In this document: one piece after another, positions 1 to 8,395 of the stretch
Numbering within the stretch: the stretch's first letter is position 1
How the letters are laid out: each line of letters starts with the position of its first letter
Source: Shimia biformata
GTDB lineage: Bacteria; Pseudomonadota; Alphaproteobacteria; Rhodobacterales; Rhodobacteraceae
Assembly (NCBI RefSeq): GCF_016888515.1
Contig: NZ_JAFEJK010000001.1
Coordinates: forward strand, 1,769,475-1,833,474
Length of the DNA stretch: 64,000 bases
Reading direction: 5' to 3'
Notes under the pieces: model-generated
Databases searched by the model: none
What the model was told of the DNA's origin: nothing
What the model saw: the letters and a program-made list of their open reading frames with translations, nothing else
Position numbers and translations under genes: made by a program

Positions 1-102
1 ATAGTCGCGCATCACCTCGACCTCGGTCAGGTCGTTGTCGCGCAGAATTTCTGCAAGCGCCTGGATAAAGGCGACGTCGGCTTCGTGGTTTTTCTTGCTC
101 AT
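1..102 (-). CDS. accB: Biotin carboxyl carrier protein of acetyl-CoA carboxylase, N-terminal fragment
   Basis: Only the first 34 codons are inside the window; the gene continues beyond the left edge. The frame begins MSKKNHEADVAFIQALAE and continues with an acidic stretch ending EVEVMRDY, which matches the region before the biotinyl domain in rhodobacterial AccB. AccB carries the covalently bound biotin that shuttles carboxyl groups between biotin carboxylase and carboxyltransferase in the first step of fatty acid synthesis. The biotin-attachment lysine lies outside the window, so the call rests on the N-terminus alone. The 127 bases before the PAS-LuxR gene show no other gene. Confidence 0.75.
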   Translation of the reverse strand, partial: MSKKNHEADVAFIQALAEILRDNDLTEVEVMRDY

Positions 103-229
103 GCTTCTTTTGTCCTCTGCTGCGCTTTCGCGGCGCTGGATCGTTGTTTCCCCTGCGTCGCGTTATATGTGAAAGCCGTGGCAGTGAAAAGCAGTGGATT
201 GCAGTCCCGCGCGGGGCAAAAACGACCGC

Positions 230-772
230 TCACAGCGGCATGCCCGACAGTTTCGCCACCAGTTCCGCCAGCTTGCGCGCCCCGAATTTCTTGAGCAACC
301 GCGCGCGGTATTCCTCGACCGTGCGATAGGACAGCCCCATCTCGCGGGCCACTTCCTTTGAGGTCAGGCCCCGGCACGTCAGGATCGCCACCTCGCGTTC
401 GCGCTGGGTCAGGGCCACCACGGGGCGTTCCTCGGACAGGTCGGCAAAGGACCAGATCGACCGCTGGAACGGGTTTTGCGGGCTGGTCGACTGACCCCGC
501 ACCCGGCACCAGAACAAATCCCCGTCGCGCCGGCGCATGACCCGTTCGTCATGGTGCCGGCCGGTTTCGCGCATGCGGGCATAGACACGGGCGCCGATGG
601 TCTGGAAATCCTCTTCCGAGGCATAAAACGCCGCGATCGGTTCACCTTCGATCGCGGCGACCGTGTCGCGGAACATCTCGGCAAAGGCGCGGTTGCAGCG
701 GATGATCTGGCGATTTTCCAGAACGGCAAGCCCGATGGGGGCATTGTCAAAAGCGTCGGCAATGATGTCCAT
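230..772 (-). CDS. PAS domain LuxR-family transcriptional regulator
   Basis: The protein has 180 residues. A PAS sensor fold occupies roughly residues 5-115 (N-terminal APIGLAVLENRQIIRCNRAF, then the PAS-associated WSFADLSEER end). A LuxR-type helix-turn-helix follows at about 117-175 with LTQREREVAILTCRGLTSKE and the recognition helix SYRTVEEYRARLLKKF. There is no receiver domain, so it probably senses a small ligand, redox state or light directly; the ligand cannot be read from the sequence. It is divergent from the decayed dehydrogenase at 890, and such regulators often control the divergent neighbour. If so it may now be an orphan. Family assignment is firm, target gene is inference. Confidence 0.85.
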   Translation of the reverse strand: MDIIADAFDNAPIGLAVLENRQIIRCNRAFAEMFRDTVAAIEGEPIAAFYASEEDFQTIGARVYARMRETGRHHDERVMRRRDGDLFWCRVRGQSTSPQNPFQRSIWSFADLSEERPVVALTQREREVAILTCRGLTSKEVAREMGLSYRTVEEYRARLLKKFGARKLAELVAKLSGMPL

Positions 773-889
773 GGGCCGGACAATGCCGCGAAGGGGCGCG
801 GGGTTTCAAGAAGATACGTAGCCGCACGACCGTGCCTTGCGGCCCGTGACCCGCTTCGATGGAACCCGGCTGTCATGCAAGAGGGGGCA

Positions 890-991
890 ATGACGGATCT
901 CACGGGCAAGACGGCGGTGGTGACGGGGGCAGTGCAGGGCATCACGCTCGCGATTGCGCATGGTCTGACACGGCACGCTATCTTGTCCTAA
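890..991 (+). pseudogene. Truncated short-chain dehydrogenase remnant (probable 3-hydroxybutyrate dehydrogenase start)
   Basis: A 33-codon frame starts at an ATG behind a good ribosome site (GAGGGGG) and reads MTDLTGKTAVVTGAVQGITL. This is the beta1-alpha1 nucleotide-binding segment of an SDR, with the TGxxxGIx motif partly eroded (GIG has become GIT). The similarity stops after about 28 residues and the frame closes at a TAA that overlaps the TAG stop of the convergent cyclase gene. A full SDR has about 250 residues, so at least 85 percent is missing. Proximity to scoAB and the start sequence suggest it was a ketone-body gene (bdhA), but other SDRs begin similarly. Confidence 0.6.
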
Positions 992-2718
992 GGGGCGCTT
1001 GGAGGGGTGTCCGGCAATCCGGCCAGTCGCAATCTATCCAAAAGCGTTTCAAGTTCTGCAGTGTCGCGGATCAATTCTTGCGACTTCACGTATTCGCAGC
1101 TGAGATTGGGGTCGTCGGCCAGTGCTTCGGCGACAAGTTCGCGTGCGCGTTCCACGTCGCCGCTTGCGACCCGGCTGGCCGCGCGATAAAGCCGCGAGCG
1201 CCGCGTTTGGAAATTCAGGCTTCGAGCCTCCTTGTTTGAGTCCGAGAACCGTCCCATCGCATAGAGTGCCGCCACCCGTTCCTCGACGATCCAGACCGGC
1301 AGGAAAGGGTCAAGAGATGCGGAACGCTCCAACAACTCCAAAGCGAGCTCTGGTTGTCCGTCAAAGACATAGAATGCTGCGCAACGCCCGAGAATGTAGG
1401 CATCATTGGGCGCAAGCTGCATCGCCAGTTCGTGATGCCGACGGCTTGCATCGTAATCCCGGTTGAGCTTGATTTGAAGTGTCCCAAGAATTCGATGCAA
1501 TTCGGGATCAGAGGAATCCAGTTGCATGGCGCGGTTCAATTTTTCTTCTGCCTTGACCAGATCGAAATCCACCATGCTGCTCCATGAACACACCTCCATT
1601 GCAATGGGGCGTGCAAAGTTGGGATCAGCCAGCTGCGACTTGCGAAACCATTCGAGAGCCGCGTGTGAAAATTTGTCCGACACGCTGCTCATACGGTGCT
1701 GTTCCAAACCGCGCAGATAGTATTCATAGGCTGTCATGTTCTCTGGCCGTTTCATCCGGGCTGCGCTTATTGCCTCGTGATCGATCCTGCCTGAGACAGT
1801 TGCAGCGACACGCGCGACGATATCCTCCATTGCGTCGATCACTTCGTCGAACGGTCTTTGAATGCGATCAGACCACACAAGCCCGCCGTCGCTCGTTCTG
1901 GTCAGGGTCACGCTCAGGCGAATGCGCGAGCCCATTCTGCGCACCTTTCCACTCAACACATAACAAACACCGAGAGTGTCCCCGATGACCTTTGGATCAT
2001 CGGTTTGCAGCGCACCAGAGGCGGTTCGAGAACTTACAAAAAGTGAGCGGATGAGGCTCAGGTCATGGATCAAATCTTCTGTCAGGCCCTCGGCGAGAAA
2101 TTCTTGATCTTCATCCGCACCGGAACTTGTGTTGAACGGCAATACCGCAATGGAATTGGGTTTTATCGCCGATTTTGGCGCGTCGATGGTTGGTGCAAGT
2201 TGAAATACGTGCCGATCCACCGAAGCGCCTACGCGCATGATCCGCATGGCCTCATTCAGTCCTTTGAGACGATGTTCCCCCCGGTCCTCGAATGCGCAAG
2301 GCGACACACGCCGCACTTGGTCGAACAAAGTTGTGGAAACATCAATTTCACCGGGATCGGCCATTTGCTGCAATCGCGCGGCGATATTGACGCCGTCGCC
2401 GCGCAGATCATCTCCTACCCGGACAACATCGGCCAAATGCAAGCCAAAGCGCATAGATCTTGGTGTGAGGCCTGGCGCAGTGGCAAGCAGTGAGCGTGCT
2501 TCTATTGCAGCTTTCAGGCCGTTGACCGGGCTTTCGAACTCGGCGAGAAGTGCATCTCCGGCAGAGTTGAACACTCTTCCATGATGCTTGCTCACGCAAC
2601 GTGACACAAGGTCAAGGCCGCGCATTACGACCGACAAGGCGCCTTCTTCGTTCAGCTCCATCTCCCCGGTCGAGCCTACATAGTCGCCAACCATGATCGT
2701 TGCCAATTTGCGGTCCAA
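988..2718 (-). CDS. Class III adenylate/guanylate cyclase with TolB-like and TPR regions
   Basis: The protein has about 576 residues. The N-terminal 160 residues form a class III nucleotide cyclase: both metal-binding aspartates are present (MVGDYVGSTG and FNSAGDALLAEFE), and the transition-state Asn/Arg motif GDGVNIAARL is intact, so it should be active. Residues about 190-320 resemble the TolB-like region seen in these proteins (NSIAVLPFNTSS, AEGLTEDLIHDLS), and the C-terminal half is helical TPR repeats. I chose a TTG start at 2718 because AGAGGAG lies eight bases upstream and the resulting MDRKLATIMVGD is the usual family beginning; a GTG at 2745 is possible. Codon use is visibly less GC-rich than in the neighbours, suggesting transfer. 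Confidence 0.85.
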   Translation of the reverse strand: MDRKLATIMVGDYVGSTGEMELNEEGALSVVMRGLDLVSRCVSKHHGRVFNSAGDALLAEFESPVNGLKAAIEARSLLATAPGLTPRSMRFGLHLADVVRVGDDLRGDGVNIAARLQQMADPGEIDVSTTLFDQVRRVSPCAFEDRGEHRLKGLNEAMRIMRVGASVDRHVFQLAPTIDAPKSAIKPNSIAVLPFNTSSGADEDQEFLAEGLTEDLIHDLSLIRSLFVSSRTASGALQTDDPKVIGDTLGVCYVLSGKVRRMGSRIRLSVTLTRTSDGGLVWSDRIQRPFDEVIDAMEDIVARVAATVSGRIDHEAISAARMKRPENMTAYEYYLRGLEQHRMSSVSDKFSHAALEWFRKSQLADPNFARPIAMEVCSWSSMVDFDLVKAEEKLNRAMQLDSSDPELHRILGTLQIKLNRDYDASRRHHELAMQLAPNDAYILGRCAAFYVFDGQPELALELLERSASLDPFLPVWIVEERVAALYAMGRFSDSNKEARSLNFQTRRSRLYRAASRVASGDVERARELVAEALADDPNLSCEYVKSQELIRDTAELETLLDRLRLAGLPDTPPSAP

Positions 2719-2944
2719 TGGCTTCGCTCCTCTCGTGCGCAGCACACAGGGTAGTGCAAACAGGGAGATTCACAAAGACACCGTTGTCTTGGACGGCTCC
2801 ATGCCGAACGTTTTAAGGTCGCATGGCAAAGCAGATAACAGCCTTCAGTACCGCATCGGGTCCGAGTGCGTGCGTCCGGTTTTGGGCACAATCCCGCACC
2901 TCGCCGCAAATGTCGTGTCCAAACGATCTCACCCGCCTTACAAC

Positions 2945-2977
2945 AAAAAAGGCCCGCTCGAATTGTGCGGGCCTTTT
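2945..2977 (-). terminator. Rho-independent terminator after scoB
   Basis: A perfect 7-bp stem (GGCCCGC with GCGGGCC, nine-base loop) is flanked by A6 on the left and T4 on the right. Read on the minus strand it ends in a run of six T, 20 bases after the scoB stop codon, so it should end the scoAB transcript. It may also work weakly on the plus strand. Confidence 0.85.
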
Positions 2978-2997
2978 CGTTCTGACAATCAGCGGGC

Positions 2998-3627
2998 TTA
3001 GTTGACCAGCGTTGCCTGCGTTGCGGCGCGGAACTCTTCTTCGCTCACCCCGTCGGCCAGTTCGACCAGTTTCAGGCCGCCCTCGACCACGTCCATCACG
3101 CCAAGGTTGGTGATGATGCGGTCGACGACGCCGGTGCCGGTCAGGGGCAGGGTGCATTCCTTCAGGACCTTGGACTCGCCGTGCTTGTTGGTGTGGTCCA
3201 TCACGACGACGACGCGGCCAACACCGGCAACAAGGTCCATCGCGCCGCCCATGCCCTTGACCAGCTTGCCGGGGATCATCCAGTTGGCAAGGTCTCCGTT
3301 CTCGGCCACTTCCATCGCGCCGAGGATCGCCATGGCGATCTTGCCGCCGCGGATCATCGCGAAGCTTTGCGCGCTGTCGAAATAGGCGGTCTGGGGCAGT
3401 TCGGTGATGGTCTGCTTGCCGGCGTTGATCAGGTCGGCGTCTTCTTCACCCTCATAAGGGAAAGGACCCATGCCCAGCATGCCGTTTTCCGATTGCAGCG
3501 TCACCTCGACCCCCTCGGGGATGAAGTTCGACACCAGCGTCGGGATGCCGATGCCAAGGTTCACATACCAGCCGTCTTGCAGTTCCTGAGCCGCGCGTGC
3601 GGCCATTTGATTACGATCCCATGCCAT
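2998..3627 (-). CDS. scoB: 3-oxoacid CoA-transferase subunit B
   Basis: This 209-residue protein is the beta subunit of succinyl-CoA:3-ketoacid (acetoacetate) CoA-transferase, which moves CoA from succinyl-CoA to acetoacetate for use as acetyl-CoA. The catalytic glutamate is in the family motif [10 protein letters not shown] (Glu47), and the N-terminal [15 protein letters not shown] oxyanion loop is typical. Length matches bacterial ScoB/AtoA. It lies two bases after scoA in the same direction and is followed by a strong terminator, so the two subunits form a two-gene unit. Substrate could be another short beta-keto acid, but the sequence is closest to the acetoacetate type as far as I can judge. 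Confidence 0.93.
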   Translation of the reverse strand: MAWDRNQMAARAAQELQDGWYVNLGIGIPTLVSNFIPEGVEVTLQSENGMLGMGPFPYEGEEDADLINAGKQTITELPQTAYFDSAQSFAMIRGGKIAMAILGAMEVAENGDLANWMIPGKLVKGMGGAMDLVAGVGRVVVVMDHTNKHGESKVLKECTLPLTGTGVVDRIITNLGVMDVVEGGLKLVELADGVSEEEFRAATQATLVN

Positions 3628-3629
3628 GA

Positions 3630-4352
3630 TCAGGCCTCCTTGCGCGGACGGGTGGTGCGCTGTTCGATGCGCTTTTCGTGTTCGCCCTGGACGATGCGAT
3701 GCACATAGATGCCGGGCAGGTGGATCGCGTCCGGGTCAAGCGAGCCGGTCGGCACGATTTCCTCGACCTCGGCGACACAGACCTTGCCGCAGGTCGCGGC
3801 GGGCACGTTGAAGTTGCGCGCGGTCTTGCGGAACACGAGGTTGCCGGTTTCATCCGCTTTCCAGGCTTTCACGATGGCGAGGTCGGCAAAGATGCCTTCC
3901 TCCATGATATAGTCCTCCATCGCGCCATCCGGCCCGGTCGGGAACTGCTTTTCCATCTTGCCTTCGGCGATCACGGTGCCGACGCCGGTCTTGGTGAAGA
4001 AACCGGGGATACCGGCACCACCGGCGCGCATACGCTCGGCCAGCGTGCCCTGCGGGTTGAACTCCAGCTCAAGCTCACCCGACAGATACTGGCGCATGAA
4101 TTCGGCGTTTTCACCCACGTAGGACGAGATCATTTTCTTGACCTGCCGCGTCTGCAAGAGGATGCCAATGCCGAAATCGTCAACGCCGGCGTTGTTCGAG
4201 GCAAACGTCAGGTCCTTGACGCCGGATTTCTTGATCGCTTCCAGCAGCAGCTCGGGAATACCGCACAGGCCGAACCCGCCGGCGGCGATCATCAGACCGT
4301 CCTCCAGCAGCCCGTCCAGCGCCGCGTCGGCGTTCGGATAGACTTTTTTCAT
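3630..4352 (-). CDS. scoA: 3-oxoacid CoA-transferase subunit A
   Basis: The alpha subunit (240 residues) carries the CoA-binding glycine-rich segment [20 protein letters not shown] near residue 10-30 and the [15 protein letters not shown] motif near 110, both typical of ScoA/AtoD. It pairs with scoB just downstream to form the CoA-transferase of ketone-body and polyhydroxybutyrate breakdown. A purine-rich ribosome site (GGGGAGAG) precedes the ATG. The 158 bases upstream of it should hold the promoter, although I see no confident -35/-10 pair there. The nearby decayed dehydrogenase start at 890 would have supplied acetoacetate in the same pathway. Confidence 0.93.
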   Translation of the reverse strand: MKKVYPNADAALDGLLEDGLMIAAGGFGLCGIPELLLEAIKKSGVKDLTFASNNAGVDDFGIGILLQTRQVKKMISSYVGENAEFMRQYLSGELELEFNPQGTLAERMRAGGAGIPGFFTKTGVGTVIAEGKMEKQFPTGPDGAMEDYIMEEGIFADLAIVKAWKADETGNLVFRKTARNFNVPAATCGKVCVAEVEEIVPTGSLDPDAIHLPGIYVHRIVQGEHEKRIEQRTTRPRKEA

Positions 4353-4510
4353 GAGACTCTCCCCTCATATCCTGAATTGAAGGGGTTGTGACGTGGGGGC
4401 AGGGACAAGTCAATCTGGGCCGGGGGGAATCCGGCCCGCTTGCGTATTACTACGTATGAAACCCCGTAGTTCGGGGCAGGGTCGGGCCAGAGATGGGCCG
4501 GGGATGGGCG

Positions 4511-5128
4511 TCAGATGATGCGAACCTGCGTGCCGACCGGGGTGATCTCGAACAGCTGCGCGATGGCGTCGTTATAAAGCCCGATGCACCCCGAGGATGC
4601 CTTGCGCCCGATCTTGCGGTCGTCATGGGTGCCGTGGATCAGGTAGGCGGGCCATTCCAGATACATCGCATGCGTGCCCAGCGGGTTGCCGGGGCCGGGG
4701 GGCATGTAGGTCAGCGTCGGGTCGCGTTCCAGCATCGACTTGGTCGGGGTCCAGTCCGGTCCGACGCGCTTGCGCACGATCTTGGTGTATCCGCGCTTGG
4801 TCAGGTCCTCGGACATTGGCACCGAGGTCGGGAACAACCGGTATGTCATCCCGTCACCCGACCAGAAATGCAACGCGCGGGACGTGGTGTCGGCCAGGAT
4901 TGCCGCCACGCCAAGGTCATCGAAATGGTCGCGCCAGTCCTGCTGCCGGAAGGCCGAGATATTGCGGTGGGCGGTTTCAACCTCTTCCGGGGCAGTCTCG
5001 GCCACCGCTTCGGCGGTCGAGTCCAGCGGCTGGGTTTCGACGGCCTGCGCCCAAAGCTGCGAGGGAAAGGCCGCCGTTGCGGGGGCCGCAGCCAGAAGCG
5101 TGCGGCGGGTCAGTTTGATCTTGGTCAT
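4511..5128 (-). CDS. Exported L,D-transpeptidase (YkuD) family protein
   Basis: The protein has 205 residues from an ATG at 5128; a longer frame to 5194 exists but would bury the signal peptide. The start MTKIKLTRRTLLAAAPATAA is a twin-arginine-like signal followed by an AxA site (LWAQA), so it is periplasmic. The C-terminal half is a YkuD domain with YLIHGTHDDRKIG and the nucleophile region SSGCIGLYNDAI. The classic motif is SHGCIR, so the histidine and arginine around the catalytic cysteine are replaced by Ser and Gly. The family forms 3-3 peptidoglycan cross-links or lipoprotein attachments; this subclass is common in Rhodobacterales and presumably still active. Confidence 0.85.
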   Translation of the reverse strand: MTKIKLTRRTLLAAAPATAAFPSQLWAQAVETQPLDSTAEAVAETAPEEVETAHRNISAFRQQDWRDHFDDLGVAAILADTTSRALHFWSGDGMTYRLFPTSVPMSEDLTKRGYTKIVRKRVGPDWTPTKSMLERDPTLTYMPPGPGNPLGTHAMYLEWPAYLIHGTHDDRKIGRKASSGCIGLYNDAIAQLFEITPVGTQVRII

Positions 5129-5237
5129 ATCCAGTGTCCGAGCGTCACTTATGTCGGCGCACCCTGTCCACGGCGGCTCCGAAACGCAACTCACAAGCGC
5201 TTGAGGACCAGCGGACGGGCAGAAAGGTGCCAGCGGC

Positions 5238-7769
5238 TTACTTGGCCGCCGTCTTCTTTTTCGTGGTCTTGCGCTTGGTGCCCTTTTTGGCCGCCTTTTC
5301 CGCGATCAGCTGCACCGCCATCTCCATGGTCACGTCTTCGGGCTTGACGTCCTTGGGCAGGGTCGCATTGACCTTCTGCCATTTGACATAAGGCCCATAG
5401 CGGCCGTCCATGATGTTTACCGGGCCACCGTCTTCGGGGTGATCTCCAAGCTCTTTCAATGGCTTGGCGGATGCACTTGACCCACGACGACCGGGGTTCG
5501 CGCGTTTTTCGGCAAGGATTTCGACCGCGCGGTTCATGCCGATCTCAAAGACGTCATTCGGGTCCTTTAGGTTGGCATAGACCGGCTTTGCCTCATCGGG
5601 CAGCTGGTGCATGACATAAGGCCCGAACCGGCCAAAATTCGACGTGATCATCCCGCCTTCGGGGTGTTCGCCGATCTCGCGCGGCAGGCTGAGAAGGACA
5701 AGCGCCTTTTCAAGGTCCATGTCATCCTTGTTCCAGCCACGCGGCAGGCTGGCGCGCGGGGGTTTCTTGTTTTCCGGCGTCGGCTCTCCGCGCTGCACAT
5801 AAGGTCCGAAACGACCGGCCTTGAGCCAGATTTCGTCGCCCTGATCCTCGCCCAATACACGTTCGTCGCCATCGGCCCCTTCGCCCGCGATGGGGCGGGT
5901 ATAGGTGCATTCGGGATAGTTGCCGCAGCCGACAAACCCGCCAGTCCGCGAGGTTTTTAGATGCAGGCGCCCCTGGCCGCATTTCGGGCAGATGCGCGGG
6001 TCCGACCCATCCTCTCGCGGCGGATAAAGCTGGGGCGCCAGCGCGTCGTCCAGCACGTCCAGAACCTCGGTGATCCTGAGTTCCGACGTTTCGGCGATGG
6101 CGGCGGAAAAATCCTTCCAGAACCGGTTCAGAACGTTCTTGTAATCGCGGTTGCCGGCCGAGACATCATCCAGTTCCTCTTCCAGTTCTGCGGTGAATTC
6201 ATAGCCGACATATTTGCGGAAGAAGTTCAGCAGGAAGATCGTGACGATCCGGCCCTTGTCCTCGGGGAACAGGCGGTTCTTGTCCTTGCGGACATATTCG
6301 CGGTCCTGGATCGTGGTAATCACGGAAGCATAGGTCGAGGGGCGGCCGATGCCCAGCTCTTCCATCTTCTTAACCAGCGTCGCCTCGGTATAGCGCGGCG
6401 GGGGCTGGGTGAAATGCTGCTCGGGCGTGACGTTGCGCTTGTCCAGCTTGTCGCCCTCGGTGATCTGGGGCAGGCGCTTGTCATCCTCGTCGACAACGTC
6501 ATCGCGGCCTTCTTCATAGACCTTGAGGAAGCCGTCGAACAAGACGACCTGCCCGGTGGCGCGCAGGCCGACCTGACCGTCGGCGGATGCGATGTCGACC
6601 GTGGTGCGCTCAAGCCGCGCGCCTTCCATCTGGCAGGCCAGCGTGCGTTTCCAGATCAGGTCATAAAGCTTGCGCTGATCGGGTTCCGACAGTTTCAGCG
6701 ACGCCGCATCGCGGGTCATATCCGTCGGGCGGATACATTCGTGGGCTTCCTGCGCGTTCTTGGCCTTGTTCTTGTAGATGCGGGGGGAATCCGGCACGTA
6801 TTCCTTGCCATACCGGTCGGCAATCGCATCCCGCGCGGCGGCGACCGCTTCGGGTGCCATGTCGATCCCGTCGGTCCGCATATAGGTGATGTGCCCGGCC
6901 TCATAAAGCCGCTGGGCGGCGTTCATGCATTGCCGCGCGCCCATGCCGAACTTGCGGCTGGCTTCCTGTTGCAGGGTCGAGGTCATGAACGGGGCCGAGG
7001 GGTTGCGGCTGGCGGGTTTGGCCTCGACGCTGGCAACCGTCAGGTCGCGCGACTGGATGGCCTGAACCGCAAGTTCTGCGGCGGTGCTGTTTTCCAGGTC
7101 GAACTTGTCCAGCTTGTCGCCGCCCAGAACCGTGAGACGGGCCTCGAACTCCTGTCCGCGCGGGGTCGCCAGCAGTGCCTTCACCGACCAGTATTCGCGG
7201 GCATTGAACGCCTCGATCTCCATCTCGCGCTCGACGATCAGGCGCAGGCAGACCGACTGCACGCGCCCCGCCGAGCGCGCGCCGGGCAGTTTGCGCCACA
7301 GCACGGGGGACAGGTTGAACCCGACAAGGTAATCCAGCGCGCGGCGGGCAAGATAGGCGTCGACCAGCGGCTGGTCGATGTCGCGCGGGTTTTGCATCGC
7401 CTCGGTCACGGCGGACTTGGTGATGGCGTTGAACACCACCCGGCTGACGGGGGTGTCTTTCTTGATCGCACGGCGTTTGCGCAGGGCTTCCTCAAGGTGC
7501 CAGCTGATTGCCTCGCCCTCGCGGTCGGGGTCGGTCGCGAGGATCAGCGCATTGTCCTCTTTCAGCGCGTCGGCGATGGCGCGGACATGTTTCTTGCTGT
7601 CGTTGCCGATCTCCCAGGTCATGGCGAAATCGTGGTCGGTGTCGACCGATCCGTCCTTGGCAGGCAGGTCGCGCACATGGCCATAGGATGCCAGAACGGT
7701 ATAGTCGGACCCCAGATATTTGTTGATTGTCTTGGCTTTAGCCGGGGATTCGACGACGACAACTGGCAT
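5238..7769 (-). CDS. topA: DNA topoisomerase I
   Basis: Type IA topoisomerase of 843 residues that relaxes negative supercoils. I chose the start at MPVVVVESPAKAK, preceded by AGAGGAA, rather than an ATG 14 codons upstream. The TOPRIM domain has Glu7 and the DxDxE cluster TDPDREGE (80-84). The active-site tyrosine is in HITYMRTD (Tyr296). A four-cysteine zinc motif (CPKCG ... CGNYPEC) lies near residue 600, followed by two degenerate GRFGPYV/GRYGPYV repeat modules and a lysine-rich tail (KKGTKRKTTKKKTA), which in this family helps bind DNA. All catalytic residues are present. Neighbours on both sides are unrelated in function. Confidence 0.97.
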   Translation of the reverse strand: MPVVVVESPAKAKTINKYLGSDYTVLASYGHVRDLPAKDGSVDTDHDFAMTWEIGNDSKKHVRAIADALKEDNALILATDPDREGEAISWHLEEALRKRRAIKKDTPVSRVVFNAITKSAVTEAMQNPRDIDQPLVDAYLARRALDYLVGFNLSPVLWRKLPGARSAGRVQSVCLRLIVEREMEIEAFNAREYWSVKALLATPRGQEFEARLTVLGGDKLDKFDLENSTAAELAVQAIQSRDLTVASVEAKPASRNPSAPFMTSTLQQEASRKFGMGARQCMNAAQRLYEAGHITYMRTDGIDMAPEAVAAARDAIADRYGKEYVPDSPRIYKNKAKNAQEAHECIRPTDMTRDAASLKLSEPDQRKLYDLIWKRTLACQMEGARLERTTVDIASADGQVGLRATGQVVLFDGFLKVYEEGRDDVVDEDDKRLPQITEGDKLDKRNVTPEQHFTQPPPRYTEATLVKKMEELGIGRPSTYASVITTIQDREYVRKDKNRLFPEDKGRIVTIFLLNFFRKYVGYEFTAELEEELDDVSAGNRDYKNVLNRFWKDFSAAIAETSELRITEVLDVLDDALAPQLYPPREDGSDPRICPKCGQGRLHLKTSRTGGFVGCGNYPECTYTRPIAGEGADGDERVLGEDQGDEIWLKAGRFGPYVQRGEPTPENKKPPRASLPRGWNKDDMDLEKALVLLSLPREIGEHPEGGMITSNFGRFGPYVMHQLPDEAKPVYANLKDPNDVFEIGMNRAVEILAEKRANPGRRGSSASAKPLKELGDHPEDGGPVNIMDGRYGPYVKWQKVNATLPKDVKPEDVTMEMAVQLIAEKAAKKGTKRKTTKKKTAAK

Positions 7770-7900
7770 TAAATTTCCTCTCGACTCGGGACGAGCTTTA
7801 TGGCCGCGCAAAATGTGGGGTGGAAGGGGGGAATGTCAATGTGCCACAAGAGACGCAACAATAAACGGTCTTTGGTGGCCGGATCAACAGGAGCGAGCAG

Positions 7901-8362
7901 ATGAAAATGACAACGATTTTGGGATTGGCCGTGGCGCTGTCCATCGGGTGTATTGGCGGGGATGTCAGTGCTCAGGACTGGCATGAACCGCAGCGCGGCA
8001 CCGAGACGCGCAAGGATCTGATGGACGCGATGCGAGCGCATGCCGAATGGCAGCTGGGCGCGCCGATCCAGTTCGTGGTCGAGGATCTGCGCGTCGCCGG
8101 CGACATCGCCTATGCCGCGCTGGTGGCGCAGCGGCCCGGCGGCGGTGCGATCGATCTTGCCGCGACTCCTGCGGCCGCGCAGGGCCGTCTGGACCCGGAG
8201 TTTCTGGACGGCACATGGTACAACGCCTTTTACCGCAAGGTCGGGCGGACCTGGGTGGCCATCGACTGGACCCTTGGCGCCACGGATGCCTGGTGGGCCG
8301 AGCCGGTGATGTGCGCCGCGTTCGAACCCGTGATCCCCGAGTTCTGCGCCATGGTCGAATAG
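7901..8362 (+). CDS. Small exported protein of unknown function
   Basis: I do not recognise a named family. The 153-residue product begins with a clear Sec signal peptide (MKMTTILGLAVALSIGCIGG, predicted cleavage after DVSAQ). The mature part contains HAEWQLGAPIQFVVEDLRVAG and a tryptophan-rich DWTLGATDAWWAEPV, with two cysteines near the C-terminus (MCAAF and FCAMV) that could form a disulfide in the periplasm. An AGGAGCG ribosome site precedes the ATG. It is convergent with dprA and divergent from topA, hence probably a single-gene transcript. Role unknown. Confidence 0.7.
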   Translation: MKMTTILGLAVALSIGCIGGDVSAQDWHEPQRGTETRKDLMDAMRAHAEWQLGAPIQFVVEDLRVAGDIAYAALVAQRPGGGAIDLAATPAAAQGRLDPEFLDGTWYNAFYRKVGRTWVAIDWTLGATDAWWAEPVMCAAFEPVIPEFCAMVE

Positions 8363-8395
8363 GCGCGGCAGGGCAGGCGGGTCCGACGGGTCGGG

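Noticed and set aside
5961-7772. A 1.8-kb open frame on the plus strand opposite topA
   Set aside because: Mirror frame caused by GC-rich codon use; it lacks a ribosome site and family features, while topA on the other strand is complete with all catalytic residues.
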